A stretch of 46,689 nucleotides of DNA from a virus: IMG/VR virus record IMGVR_UViG_3300042335_000264, positions 1-46,689 of that record; one strand, written 5' to 3'. Below, one piece after another: positions 21,495-28,968 of the stretch (position 1 is its first letter; each line of letters starts with the position of its first letter). Under the pieces are notes generated by a model. That model saw nothing but the letters and a program-made list of their open reading frames with translations, did not search any database and was not told the origin of the DNA. Made by a program: the position numbers and the translations under genes.

Positions 21495-22016
21495 ATGTAT
21501 TTCACCGTAGAACTGGTGCTTAAGAGCTATATGCCTAGGCATTTAGAGCCTGGAATGTGGTTTATCACTAAACTCAATCCTGGCACTAGAAAAGAATATA
21601 CAGAAATATGGGCGCTTGACAAAACTCCTTTAGAACCCCTAGAAGAATTTATCACCAAAAATGGTGCACCTGTCGAGCCCTATTTAATCTATGATGAGCA
21701 GGTGTTAGCTGAACCAGAACAAATAGGCTGGTGGGATGATGGTCCACAGTTTGAAGAGCTTAGAGATATAGAGCTCAAGGACATCAACCTCATTCTAGAA
21801 GAATATGAAGGGTATATTGATATTATGATTGACGATTGGGATTTTGCTAATGAGGATGAAATTAATCCTATTCTCAACGCTGATCCTATTACTAACATTG
21901 AAAAGGTCGCACTCTGTATTCCAGGTCTTTATGATGAGGATGAGGAAGAGGAAGAAGAGGATGATGATGATGAAGACTGGGATGATATGGATGATGACTC
22001 TTGGAAACAAGATTAA
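21495..22016 (+). CDS. Protein with very acidic C-terminal tail
   Basis: ATG 21495 gives 173 residues (MYFTVELVLKSYMPRHLEPG). The body is acidic overall, and the last ~30 residues are nearly all Asp and Glu with a few Trp and Met (DEDEEEEEEDDDDEDWDDMD). Such tails can mimic DNA or bind basic proteins, so an inhibitor of a host DNA-binding or defence protein is possible. No fold recognised. The following gene starts one base after the stop. Confidence 0.75.
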   Translation: MYFTVELVLKSYMPRHLEPGMWFITKLNPGTRKEYTEIWALDKTPLEPLEEFITKNGAPVEPYLIYDEQVLAEPEQIGWWDDGPQFEELRDIELKDINLILEEYEGYIDIMIDDWDFANEDEINPILNADPITNIEKVALCIPGLYDEDEEEEEEDDDDEDWDDMDDDSWKQD

Positions 22017-22017
22017 A

Positions 22018-22197
22018 ATGAAAAAACTTATGAAACTAATCAAAGAATTCATCTTTGGCAGGCGTGCAGATGCTGTCTGTCAGATTAAAGTGGGCCTTAA
22101 AACTACCTATCCCCCTAACCAGCCAGACGAATGGACTTGGAAACAAGAGTTTAGAGTGGGTATGATGTGTGGTAAAAAGGCAATCTATTTAAACTAA
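22018..22197 (+). CDS. Small basic hypothetical protein
   Basis: ATG 22018 gives 59 residues. The N-terminus is an amphipathic basic helix (MKKLMKLIKEFIFGRRADAV), followed by strands with Trp (PDEWTWKQEFRVGMMCG). The frame is open far upstream, but that part overlaps the acidic gene out of frame and is a shadow. It may pair with the acidic neighbour, a speculation from charge and spacing. Confidence 0.6.
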   Translation: MKKLMKLIKEFIFGRRADAVCQIKVGLKTTYPPNQPDEWTWKQEFRVGMMCGKKAIYLN

Positions 22198-22203
22198 TAG
22201 TCT

Positions 22204-22779
22204 ATGGGAATGGACATTCATGGTATTGCTCCTCAAACAGTTGGGGACAAGCCTGAGAGACCAGAAAACTGGGACTCTCTAACAGAATATGAACGTAGTA
22301 TGTATTACAATGAGCTACGTAGCTGGGAGGCTAACAATCCTGGTGTGTATTTCAGAGTTAGTGGATGGTCTTGGTTACCTATTCATGTCATATGTGATAG
22401 GGCTATATACATTGCAAATCTTCCTTTTGATACATCAAAGTGGGGAGAAAACAATGGGTATGGTCTAAAGACACAACTAGATTGTGACCTGCTAGCTGCT
22501 GCTATTGAGCTCTATCTAGCGCTTAACAACGCTAACATGCATGATATGGACGATACAATGTACATATGTATTGGTTCATGGACTACAGCCAATGGACATT
22601 TTATGCCACAGGACCTTCAAGATGAGTTAAATGAGGTGTATGAACGAGGCAGAATCATGTACAACGGTGTTGTCACAAAGGATGGTACACTAGCATTCTC
22701 AGCACACAGCTGTCCTCTCTATCACATACAAAATTTTGTAACATTCCTTCGCAAATGTGGAGGATTTGAAATCTGGTAG
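22204..22779 (+). CDS. Conserved phage hypothetical protein (MGMD family)
   Basis: The protein has 191 residues and starts MGMDIHGIAPQTVGDK with a later GVYFRVSGWSWLPIHVIC. I know many phage and bacterial proteins starting MGMDxxG with an aromatic W-W-P-L segment. None has a known function to me. The rest is helical with conserved-looking GYGLKTQLDCDLLAAAIELY. It starts after a short spacer and is followed at once by the next gene. Confidence 0.75.
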   Translation: MGMDIHGIAPQTVGDKPERPENWDSLTEYERSMYYNELRSWEANNPGVYFRVSGWSWLPIHVICDRAIYIANLPFDTSKWGENNGYGLKTQLDCDLLAAAIELYLALNNANMHDMDDTMYICIGSWTTANGHFMPQDLQDELNEVYERGRIMYNGVVTKDGTLAFSAHSCPLYHIQNFVTFLRKCGGFEIW

Positions 22780-22780
22780 T

Positions 22781-23341
22781 ATGACTACATACGCACAAAC
22801 TCTTGCTGCTCAGCCAGACAGAAAGAGGAAAAAGGAGGTCAGAGACTTCCTTTTTTCTTTATTTGCAGGCTTCGAGCTAAACAGAATAGTGGGACTAGCA
22901 GGACCACACATTGGAGATTATATAGAATTCTGTAAATCAAAAGGATATACAGAGTTTGAAATCTACGAAATGGACAAACTAACTGCCTTACATCAATTGG
23001 TTCATCTCAATGACAGTGTACAGCTTAAACTCAAAAACATTTTGGAAGCTAATCCTGACCAACCTGGTACATTGTATGATTTGGACTATTGCGTTACAGG
23101 TAGATATATGAAGGAACACATGATGAGATTCAAAAGCAACTTCATCATGACCTTCTCTGGTAGAGTGTCCTTGAAAGAAACAATGAACACATTTTTTGAC
23201 GTGAGACAAGAAAAGGTGGTGGATATGGTGGAAAACAAGCATCCTATGAAACACAACACTTATTTTACTAATAAGGGTGTGTATGTACAGCTATCCTACC
23301 GTGACACATCACCTATGTTTTGTATCGCTAAAATTGCTTAA
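22781..23341 (+). CDS. Hypothetical protein, weakly Rossmann/methyltransferase-like
   Basis: ATG 22781 follows the previous stop directly, giving 186 residues (MTTYAQTLAAQPDRKRKKEV). The segment RIVGLAGPHIGDYIEFCKSK, then FEIYEMD and later YDLDYCV, looks like the glycine loop, acidic strand end and motif IV of Rossmann-type methyltransferases. The match is loose and by eye. If it is an enzyme, substrate and role are unknown. An inactive derivative is equally possible. Confidence 0.7.
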   Translation: MTTYAQTLAAQPDRKRKKEVRDFLFSLFAGFELNRIVGLAGPHIGDYIEFCKSKGYTEFEIYEMDKLTALHQLVHLNDSVQLKLKNILEANPDQPGTLYDLDYCVTGRYMKEHMMRFKSNFIMTFSGRVSLKETMNTFFDVRQEKVVDMVENKHPMKHNTYFTNKGVYVQLSYRDTSPMFCIAKIA

Positions 23342-23343
23342 TC

Positions 23344-23943
23344 ATGGCTATTGTAGACATCCCAGCTCGTGTTTGCCCACATTGTGGTGGTACAAGATGG
23401 AGCGTAGAACCCAAAAGCACAGGGTTTGTACGCTACAGATGTCCTGTTTTAGCACAAGAAAGGCGCAAACGCTGGAAAGCTAAGAACCCTGAGCGTGTCT
23501 TACAGCATCTAAAAACTAATGCTGAAAAGAGAGTGGCTGCAGGTTATTTTAAACAAAGAAGACAACTAATTAAAGAACAAACAATTATTAATTCACAATT
23601 AAATTCAAACAACATGACAAATCCTTATTTCTACAGCTGGAGAGACATTAAAGAAATGAAAGAACTCATCCGTACAGGAGAGCCCATCATCCGTATTGCT
23701 CGCAGAGAGTATCAGCGTTTTGGAGCATCAAGTGCATCAGCATTTGCTCTTAAATTGTACAAGATTGCTCAAAACACCACTAAGATTAGAAAGTGGGAAG
23801 GTTCAAAAAGAGAGCGTACACCCAAGGCTGAAATGCCTCAGACACAACCTAACCAAGGTTTGGCTGTTCCTGCAGGTACTACATTTGAGGGTACGCCCAA
23901 AAGAGTGGAAATCCACACAGATCACTTCCGTGTTTATTTTTAA
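23344..23943 (+). CDS. Apparent fusion of a zinc-finger protein and a second small protein
   Basis: The frame is open for 199 codons. Residues 1-~45 carry a zinc ribbon (CPHCGGTRWSVEP then RYRCPVLAQERR), followed by a basic helix. Residues ~80-90 are encoded by a copy of the recurrent early-gene leader (23583-23613). From Met91 (ATG 23614) a separate-looking protein begins, MTNPYFYSWRDIKEMKELIR, with the helix SASAFALKLYKIAQNTTKIR and a disordered C-terminus. Two genes may have fused by loss of a stop codon, or the second is also started internally. Confidence 0.7.
   Translation: MAIVDIPARVCPHCGGTRWSVEPKSTGFVRYRCPVLAQERRKRWKAKNPERVLQHLKTNAEKRVAAGYFKQRRQLIKEQTIINSQLNSNNMTNPYFYSWRDIKEMKELIRTGEPIIRIARREYQRFGASSASAFALKLYKIAQNTTKIRKWEGSKRERTPKAEMPQTQPNQGLAVPAGTTFEGTPKRVEIHTDHFRVYF
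23583..23613 (+). repeat. Diverged copy of the early-gene leader inside an open frame
   Basis: AATTATTAATTCACAATTAA followed by ATTCAAACAAC precedes the in-frame ATG at 23614. It resembles the leaders at 19677, 20094 and 17319 but lies within the coding frame 23344-23943. Confidence 0.4.
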
Positions 23944-23965
23944 TCATCCTTAAATACACATCCTT

Positions 23966-24178
23966 ATGGCAACTCTCGTCTATCGCTCTGCCTGGAGCAC
24001 AATCACTCCCTTAGTTTATTGTGATGGTTCTCATGATGCTGCTGTTAATGAATTCATTGACAGGGTTATGAAAGCTAAACTGCGTACAACAAGACTTGTG
24101 CTTGATAATAACAAAATGTATTACAAGCCCAGTAACCAGTACAAAAGATTTGTTGTTCGCATGCGTAAAATCAAGTAA
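23966..24178 (+). CDS. Small basic hypothetical protein
   Basis: The protein has 70 residues (MATLVYRSAWSTITPLVYCD) and is basic towards the C-terminus (YKRFVVRMRKIK). A predicted strand-helix-strand fold with a charged helix (AAVNEFIDRVMKAKLRTTRL) suggests nucleic-acid contact. No family recognised. It is followed by a strong terminator. Confidence 0.65.
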   Translation: MATLVYRSAWSTITPLVYCDGSHDAAVNEFIDRVMKAKLRTTRLVLDNNKMYYKPSNQYKRFVVRMRKIK

Positions 24179-24189
24179 ATTTGGGCAAC

Positions 24190-24226
24190 GGTTCCTATCC
24201 TCATCAATGGGGGTAGGAACCTTTTA
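24190..24226 (+). terminator. Intrinsic terminator before the replication module
   Basis: GGTTCCTA (24190-24197) pairs perfectly with TAGGAACC (24214-24221), with extra CC/GG pairing in the loop, followed by TTTTAT. The next ATG is 18 bases further on. Confidence 0.75.
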
Positions 24227-24243
24227 TAATTAAATCAGCTAAA

Positions 24244-24504
24244 ATGGCAACTAAAAAACAAACAGTAAAAGAAACAGCTAGATTAACTATCACGTGTGAT
24301 TCAAATCAAGAATCCACAGTGAAAATAAAAGGAGATATACACACCCTTACAGCAGCACTTGCTTCTCTAATGGCACACGAAGATGAATACAACGTGTTTC
24401 GTGAGATGATGGCGTTAGCTATTCAGGTTGTTCTAGAAGAAAGTAAACAAAAGAAGAAGAAATCTGCAACTAAAAAGAAAGCAGCTGTTAAAAAGAAGAA
24501 ATAA
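24244..24504 (+). CDS. Protein with Lys-rich histone-like C-terminal tail
   Basis: The protein has 86 residues. A compact N-terminal part (TARLTITCDSNQESTVKIKG then a long helix) is followed by a tail of Lys, Ala, Ser and Thr (KKKKSATKKKAAVKKKK) like bacterial histone H1-like proteins. It should bind DNA or RNA without sequence preference. The stop overlaps the start of the DNA polymerase gene, so the two are coupled. A link with polymerase function is inferred from that. Confidence 0.75.
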   Translation: MATKKQTVKETARLTITCDSNQESTVKIKGDIHTLTAALASLMAHEDEYNVFREMMALAIQVVLEESKQKKKKSATKKKAAVKKKK

Positions 24505-26456
24505 TGAATGTAATCATTTATGACATCGAGACCTTAAAAGAATACTTTCTTGTGGTAGCAATGGTGCCTGGATATAAAAGAATATTCAAGGTGAATGCCT
24601 ATGAAAACAATCTAGACTCATTTATTAGATTCACAGAAGACCACAAAGATGACTATTGGGTGGGTTATAACAACCTACGTTTCGATAGTCAAGTGGTGGA
24701 GTGGGTGATACGCAACTACGAGAACTGGCATGAGCTTTCCAACCTGGAAATAGCTGCCAAGATTCATCAAAAGGCTGCAGATGTTATACATGACGCTAAT
24801 TATGACGTGTTTCCTGAATTTAGGGAGTATGAGCTCAGCCTTAAACAGATTGATTTATTCAAGGTGCACCACTTTGATAACAAGAACAGACGCGTGAGCC
24901 TAAAGAGGCTTGAGTTTGAGATGGACCTAGAGAACATTGAGGAGATGCCCATTCATCATGACACTGTAGGAATGACTAAAGATGATATCATCCTTACGAC
25001 AGAATACTGCATCAACGATGTGTGGGCCACCTATCAGTTCTACAAGGTGACCATCGGTGACACAGACCATCCTTTGTATAAGGGTGACAATAGAATACAG
25101 CTCAGACAGGACATACAAGAAGAGTTTGGGATTCCATGTCTAAACTATTCTGACAGTAAGATTGGAGATGAGATGATTAAAAAGTATTACTGTGAACAGA
25201 AGGGTATAGACTACAAGGACCTGCCCAAGACTGGTAAGTTTGAGAAGAAAACCTATGTCAAAAACTGTATTGCAGACTATGTAAAGTTCCAGACGCCTGA
25301 ACTACAAGAGTTCCTGACACGCATCAGGAAGATGAGTTTGGGTATGAAGGATGACTTCAAAGAGGAACTACACTTCTATGGTAATGTGTATTCCTTTATG
25401 AAAGGTGGTTTGCATACAGAGAATGGTCCCAAGATCTTTGAGGCTGATGATGAGTATGAGATTATAGACTGGGATGTATCCAGCTATTATCCAGCCATTA
25501 TCATCAACAATGGTCGTTATCCAAGGCATTTGGGTAAAGAATTCCTTCAGGGCTATAAGACAATGTTTGAGAAGAGGTTGGAACTCAAGCCTTTAGCTAA
25601 GAAGGACAAGAAAATCAAGGGTATTGTAGGAGCACTAAAGCTTGCTGTAAACTCTGTTTACGGTAAGAGCTCTGACATACAGAACTGGATTTATGATAGG
25701 CAGCTCACTATGTTCACCACCATTACAGGTGAACTTAGCCTAATGATGCTCATAGAAGCTTATGAACTGGCTGGTATTAACGTAATAAGTGCAAACACTG
25801 ATGGTGTCACTATTAGGATTAAAAAGGATCTAATAGACAAAATGCACGAGATTAACAGCTGGTGGAGTGAGCTTACACAATATGAGCTAGAAAGGGCTGA
25901 TTATCAAAGAATAATATTTTCCACGGTAAATGACTATCTTGCGATAAAAACAGATGGAGAAATCAAGAAGAAAGGTGATTTCCTCACGGATTTCGAGCTT
26001 CATAAGAACAAGTCAGCTAGGATTGTACCAATGGCTCTCGAACAATATTTTGTTCATAATATACCTGTTGCTACTACTATTCGCAGTCATAGTGTTATCT
26101 TTGACTTCTGTCTCAGACAGAAAGCATCCAAAGACTTCCACTACGAAGGAATAGATAGGTCCACGGGTGTTAAAACTGTGTACAATAAGCTGATTCGTTA
26201 TTATATCTCCAACACTGGAGAGAAGCTCCTGAAAATCAAGAATGAGGATAGTGACAGTGGTGCTGCAGCTGTTTCCCAAGTGGAAGCTGGTGAGTGGCTA
26301 GCCACTGTATGCAATAAACTTGATAAGAACCATCCTCTAGACAACATCAATTATGCCTATTACATCGAGCGTGCTGAGAAGCTTATTAGGAAGATTGAGA
26401 CAGAGGGTAAAGCAAAGAAGATAGTTGTAAATCCTAACCAACTAACACTTTGGTAA
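24504..26456 (+). CDS. Family B DNA polymerase with 3'-5' exonuclease
   Basis: The protein has 650 residues. Exonuclease motifs: YDIET (Asp7, Glu9), YNNLRFDS (Asp61) and YCIND (Tyr168-Asp172). Polymerase motifs: A, DWDVSSYYP (322-330); B, KLAVNSVYG (379-387); C, SANTDGVT (429-436), in which Asn431 replaces the first Asp of the usual DTD while the essential second Asp433 is kept. The short length puts it among compact phage polymerases. No terminal-protein gene is seen, so protein priming is not indicated. It is the replicative polymerase of the phage and shares one or a few bases with each neighbour. Confidence 0.9.
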   Translation: MNVIIYDIETLKEYFLVVAMVPGYKRIFKVNAYENNLDSFIRFTEDHKDDYWVGYNNLRFDSQVVEWVIRNYENWHELSNLEIAAKIHQKAADVIHDANYDVFPEFREYELSLKQIDLFKVHHFDNKNRRVSLKRLEFEMDLENIEEMPIHHDTVGMTKDDIILTTEYCINDVWATYQFYKVTIGDTDHPLYKGDNRIQLRQDIQEEFGIPCLNYSDSKIGDEMIKKYYCEQKGIDYKDLPKTGKFEKKTYVKNCIADYVKFQTPELQEFLTRIRKMSLGMKDDFKEELHFYGNVYSFMKGGLHTENGPKIFEADDEYEIIDWDVSSYYPAIIINNGRYPRHLGKEFLQGYKTMFEKRLELKPLAKKDKKIKGIVGALKLAVNSVYGKSSDIQNWIYDRQLTMFTTITGELSLMMLIEAYELAGINVISANTDGVTIRIKKDLIDKMHEINSWWSELTQYELERADYQRIIFSTVNDYLAIKTDGEIKKKGDFLTDFELHKNKSARIVPMALEQYFVHNIPVATTIRSHSVIFDFCLRQKASKDFHYEGIDRSTGVKTVYNKLIRYYISNTGEKLLKIKNEDSDSGAAAVSQVEAGEWLATVCNKLDKNHPLDNINYAYYIERAEKLIRKIETEGKAKKIVVNPNQLTLW

Positions 26457-26887
26457 TGAATATCAAGAAAGGAGACAAGTTTAAGGACTACATAGGAACT
26501 CCTTGCTTCATTAGCTATATCAAGGGAGACATCATAAAGCTGTCATTCATAGAGGACCGTCCTCACGTTGAGGTGTGGGATAAGAAAGAGTTTGCTGAGC
26601 AAGTAAAGCTTAGCAGATTCTTTCCTCTTCCTAAAGAGCCTATTAATAGGACAAACATAACAACACATCTCATTGAATATCAGCTAAACATGGTGGGCAA
26701 AACAATAGAGCAAGCTCGTGAGCTGGAAGATTGGTATCACCAATGGACCATGACAACAACACAGTTTGAACTCTTCAAAGCATATGCAATCCCTCTGCTT
26801 CGTAAGGTATTTAAATTTAATAAACGAAAAGCGGAGGAGACATTTGACTGGTTTAACCTCCAGTATGGTCTTCGCTTAAAAGACTAA
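26456..26887 (+). CDS. Hypothetical protein coupled to DNA polymerase
   Basis: ATG 26456 overlaps the polymerase stop (TAATG), giving 143 residues (MNIKKGDKFKDYIGTPCFIS). The N-terminal 60 residues look like a small beta-barrel. The C-terminal half is helical, with WYHQWTMTTTQFELFKAYAI and a final FDWFNLQYGLRLKD. Coupling to the polymerase suggests an accessory role. Family not recognised. Confidence 0.7.
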   Translation: MNIKKGDKFKDYIGTPCFISYIKGDIIKLSFIEDRPHVEVWDKKEFAEQVKLSRFFPLPKEPINRTNITTHLIEYQLNMVGKTIEQARELEDWYHQWTMTTTQFELFKAYAIPLLRKVFKFNKRKAEETFDWFNLQYGLRLKD

Positions 26888-26890
26888 CCC

Positions 26891-27049
26891 ATGTTCTGGA
26901 TTATTTTGACTATAAGCCTGTCTATTGCAGGCTGGATAGCATATGAACTCTATCGTTCTCCTGTTATGGAGGATGAAAATGATACATTTGATGACCCAAC
27001 TCTATCATGTTGGGACGATAACAAGAATCACACAGAAGGAGACTTTTAA
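26891..27049 (+). CDS. Small single-pass membrane protein
   Basis: A 52-residue frame from ATG 26891 to TAA 27049 has a hydrophobic N-terminal segment (MFWIILTISLSIAGWIAY) followed by an acidic, polar tail with one Cys. It fills the gap between two longer genes with 3 and 11 bases to spare. A signal anchor with the tail on one side of the membrane is likely. Function unknown. Confidence 0.55.
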   Translation: MFWIILTISLSIAGWIAYELYRSPVMEDENDTFDDPTLSCWDDNKNHTEGDF

Positions 27050-27060
27050 AAACAAATTTT

Positions 27061-27609
27061 ATGGGATCACAACAGTTTACTGTTAGAAGCAGAGGTATGT
27101 CTGCTAAAGAAGCATATGACAGAGCTGTAGAAGCAGCTGATGATGAATATGGACATCAACAAGGATATTCTGGAGCAATTAATGCTACACCAGGATTCTC
27201 AGATGCTACAGCTAAGTATAAGGCTAGCGGTCTTCCTAAGTATAACTTCATAGAAGAGCGCCTAGATAAACTCACTAAGTTCCAAGGGGCTGAATGCATA
27301 TGCACTAGAGAACCAAAGGGCAACAAGAATAAAATTAAGACACAGGTGGAGCACATTGTTACTGCTGGTACCAAAAAGTGGGTGTTGTATTACACTGTTG
27401 ACGCTGATATCCATGTTGGATCTTTCTTGACTAAAGGCGAGGCTGTTAAAAAAGCTAGAGCTTACACAGAGAAGACTGGTAAACCAAGTCGTGTAAAGAT
27501 GGAAAAAAGACTTGAAAAAGGAGACACCACTGTAGCAAAAATCATTTATAAAAAAGCAAAAGATGAATGTGAAGGAGAATGGGAATTCTATGGATGGGCA
27601 TCCTGCTGA
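27061..27609 (+). CDS. Conserved phage hypothetical protein
   Basis: The protein has 182 residues and starts MGSQQFTVRSRGMSAKEAYD followed by an acidic helix with EYGHQQGYSG. The middle carries CICTREP near ACGG-free basic KGNKNKIK, and the C-terminus ends GEWEFYGWASC. I remember proteins with this same start in phages of Bacteroidota, always without function. It overlaps the next gene by 20 bases. Confidence 0.75.
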   Translation: MGSQQFTVRSRGMSAKEAYDRAVEAADDEYGHQQGYSGAINATPGFSDATAKYKASGLPKYNFIEERLDKLTKFQGAECICTREPKGNKNKIKTQVEHIVTAGTKKWVLYYTVDADIHVGSFLTKGEAVKKARAYTEKTGKPSRVKMEKRLEKGDTTVAKIIYKKAKDECEGEWEFYGWASC

Positions 27610-27868
27610 TTATCTGTATCATCTGATGGATGAGACAGGTGAGGTTTATTACAACTACATAATTATATGTGGAGAACCTTGGCCACACAAAGAGGTGAGA
27701 AAACATCACGCTGCTTTGTACACCTATAGAGAAATGCTTGTAGCAAAAGCACATTTTTCAAGAAAAAGAATAAGAACATATGAGAAAAGAGTGGATAAAC
27801 CTGGATACAGGAAACGTACGCAACAAGAAGCTAAGGATTTTATCAAAGAACTACAACAGAAACCGTAA
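27590..27868 (+). CDS. Hypothetical protein, basic and helical
   Basis: I choose ATG 27590 (MDGHPADYLYHLMDETGEVY, 92 residues). A start at 27563 is possible but increases the overlap. The C-terminal half is strongly basic (KAHFSRKRIRTYEKRVDKPG). Probably nucleic-acid binding. No family recognised. Confidence 0.6.
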   Translation: MDGHPADYLYHLMDETGEVYYNYIIICGEPWPHKEVRKHHAALYTYREMLVAKAHFSRKRIRTYEKRVDKPGYRKRTQQEAKDFIKELQQKP

Positions 27869-27924
27869 CAGGTTCCCGTCATTCGTAACATGGATGAAGT
27901 GGGGTTGTGACAAACACTATCGCT

Positions 27925-28125
27925 ATGGAAAACTTGCAAAAATTTCCTGATGACTTTGAGCGGGAAGCACTGAAAGATTCTGTATATTTGCTGGAAGAAC
28001 AACAAAGAATAATGCAGGAGATTAATGAAGAAGAATCTCGCCTGCCTGCAAAGATTACGCTTCTAACACCACTTCCTGAACCCAAGCAAGATAATGAACC
28101 TGAAGTTAACACCCTACCATTTTGA
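27925..28125 (+). CDS. Small acidic helical protein
   Basis: ATG 27925 gives 66 residues (MENLQKFPDDFEREALKDSV), with a Glu-rich helix and a Pro-rich end. A GTG at 27907 would add six residues. It overlaps the start of the possible helicase loader by 32 bases, which suggests coupled translation. Confidence 0.6.
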   Translation: MENLQKFPDDFEREALKDSVYLLEEQQRIMQEINEEESRLPAKITLLTPLPEPKQDNEPEVNTLPF

Positions 28126-28720
28126 AGAGCTGATCAAGAAGAGTTATTCTCTTGACCTTATTTTCTTACTAAAGCTGATTGAGGAGCAACATGACATCAC
28201 ATCTCTTTGTGAAGAGAGTGTGAAAATTGCTGCACTTCGTCAGACTTTAGTGAGAAAGGGGCTTATAACAGAAGCAGAAGAGAAACTAACTACTATTGGT
28301 AAAGAGCTCATTAAGTTTATTGACACTAAAGAATCTAAAAAGATTGTAAGAAAGAAGCCTGCAACCACAGAGTTTGAAGAGTGGTGGAAAGCATATCCAG
28401 GCACAGATACCTTCAAGCATGGAGGAAAGAGCTTTACAGGTGCAAGAAGCTTGAGACAAAACAAGGATGAATGCAGACTGAAGTTTGATAAAATCCTTCT
28501 TGAGGGTGAGTATACAGCAGCTGAACTAATAGAAGCACTGAAGTTTGACGTGTTACAGAAGAAAGAAAGTTCTGTAAAGAGTGGGACCAATAGGCTCACT
28601 TACATGCAAAACAGTCTCACCTATCTGAATCAGCGTAGCTATGAACCATTTATTGAACTAATTAAAGACGGTGCTAAGGTTGAACAGGCACCTAAAATTG
28701 TAGGAGGTACAGACATATGA
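28094..28720 (+). CDS. Possible helicase loader / replisome organiser
   Basis: The protein has 208 residues. The N-terminal ~90 are helical and resemble a winged-helix domain (KIAALRQTLVRKGLITEAEE). The C-terminal half begins FEEWWKAYPGTDTF and contains KDECRLKFDKILLEG, then NRLTYMQNSLTYLNQRSYEP. This F-x-x-W-W-x-x-Y-P helical domain is typical of replication initiator or helicase-loader proteins of phages. It lies two genes before the DnaB-like helicase, which fits. Assignment by motif shape and context. Confidence 0.6.
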   Translation: MNLKLTPYHFEELIKKSYSLDLIFLLKLIEEQHDITSLCEESVKIAALRQTLVRKGLITEAEEKLTTIGKELIKFIDTKESKKIVRKKPATTEFEEWWKAYPGTDTFKHGGKSFTGARSLRQNKDECRLKFDKILLEGEYTAAELIEALKFDVLQKKESSVKSGTNRLTYMQNSLTYLNQRSYEPFIELIKDGAKVEQAPKIVGGTDI

Positions 28721-28968
28721 ACCCACAACCACCAATTAACTTAAACATCCCACTAGAACAAACTATTCCAGTGGTATGTGAAAGCTGTCAAAGTGATGTA
28801 TTCATAAATGCATTGATGCTTCGTAAGGCATCTCGTTTTGTAACAGGAACATCTCAGGACACAATTATTCAGATTCCAGTGTTTATGTGCAGAAAGTGTG
28901 GACACTTGAACCAAGAGTTTATTTCGCCACAATTGAAAAACACTGAAAACAAAGAAGCAAGCTTATGA
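28717..28968 (+). CDS. Zinc-ribbon protein upstream of replicative helicase
   Basis: The protein has 83 residues, with CESC at residues ~21-24 and CRKCGHLN at ~57, forming one zinc ribbon with long strands between. It overlaps both neighbours by 4 bases. Coupling with the helicase gene suggests a role at the replication fork. No named family. Confidence 0.7.
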   Translation: MNPQPPINLNIPLEQTIPVVCESCQSDVFINALMLRKASRFVTGTSQDTIIQIPVFMCRKCGHLNQEFISPQLKNTENKEASL

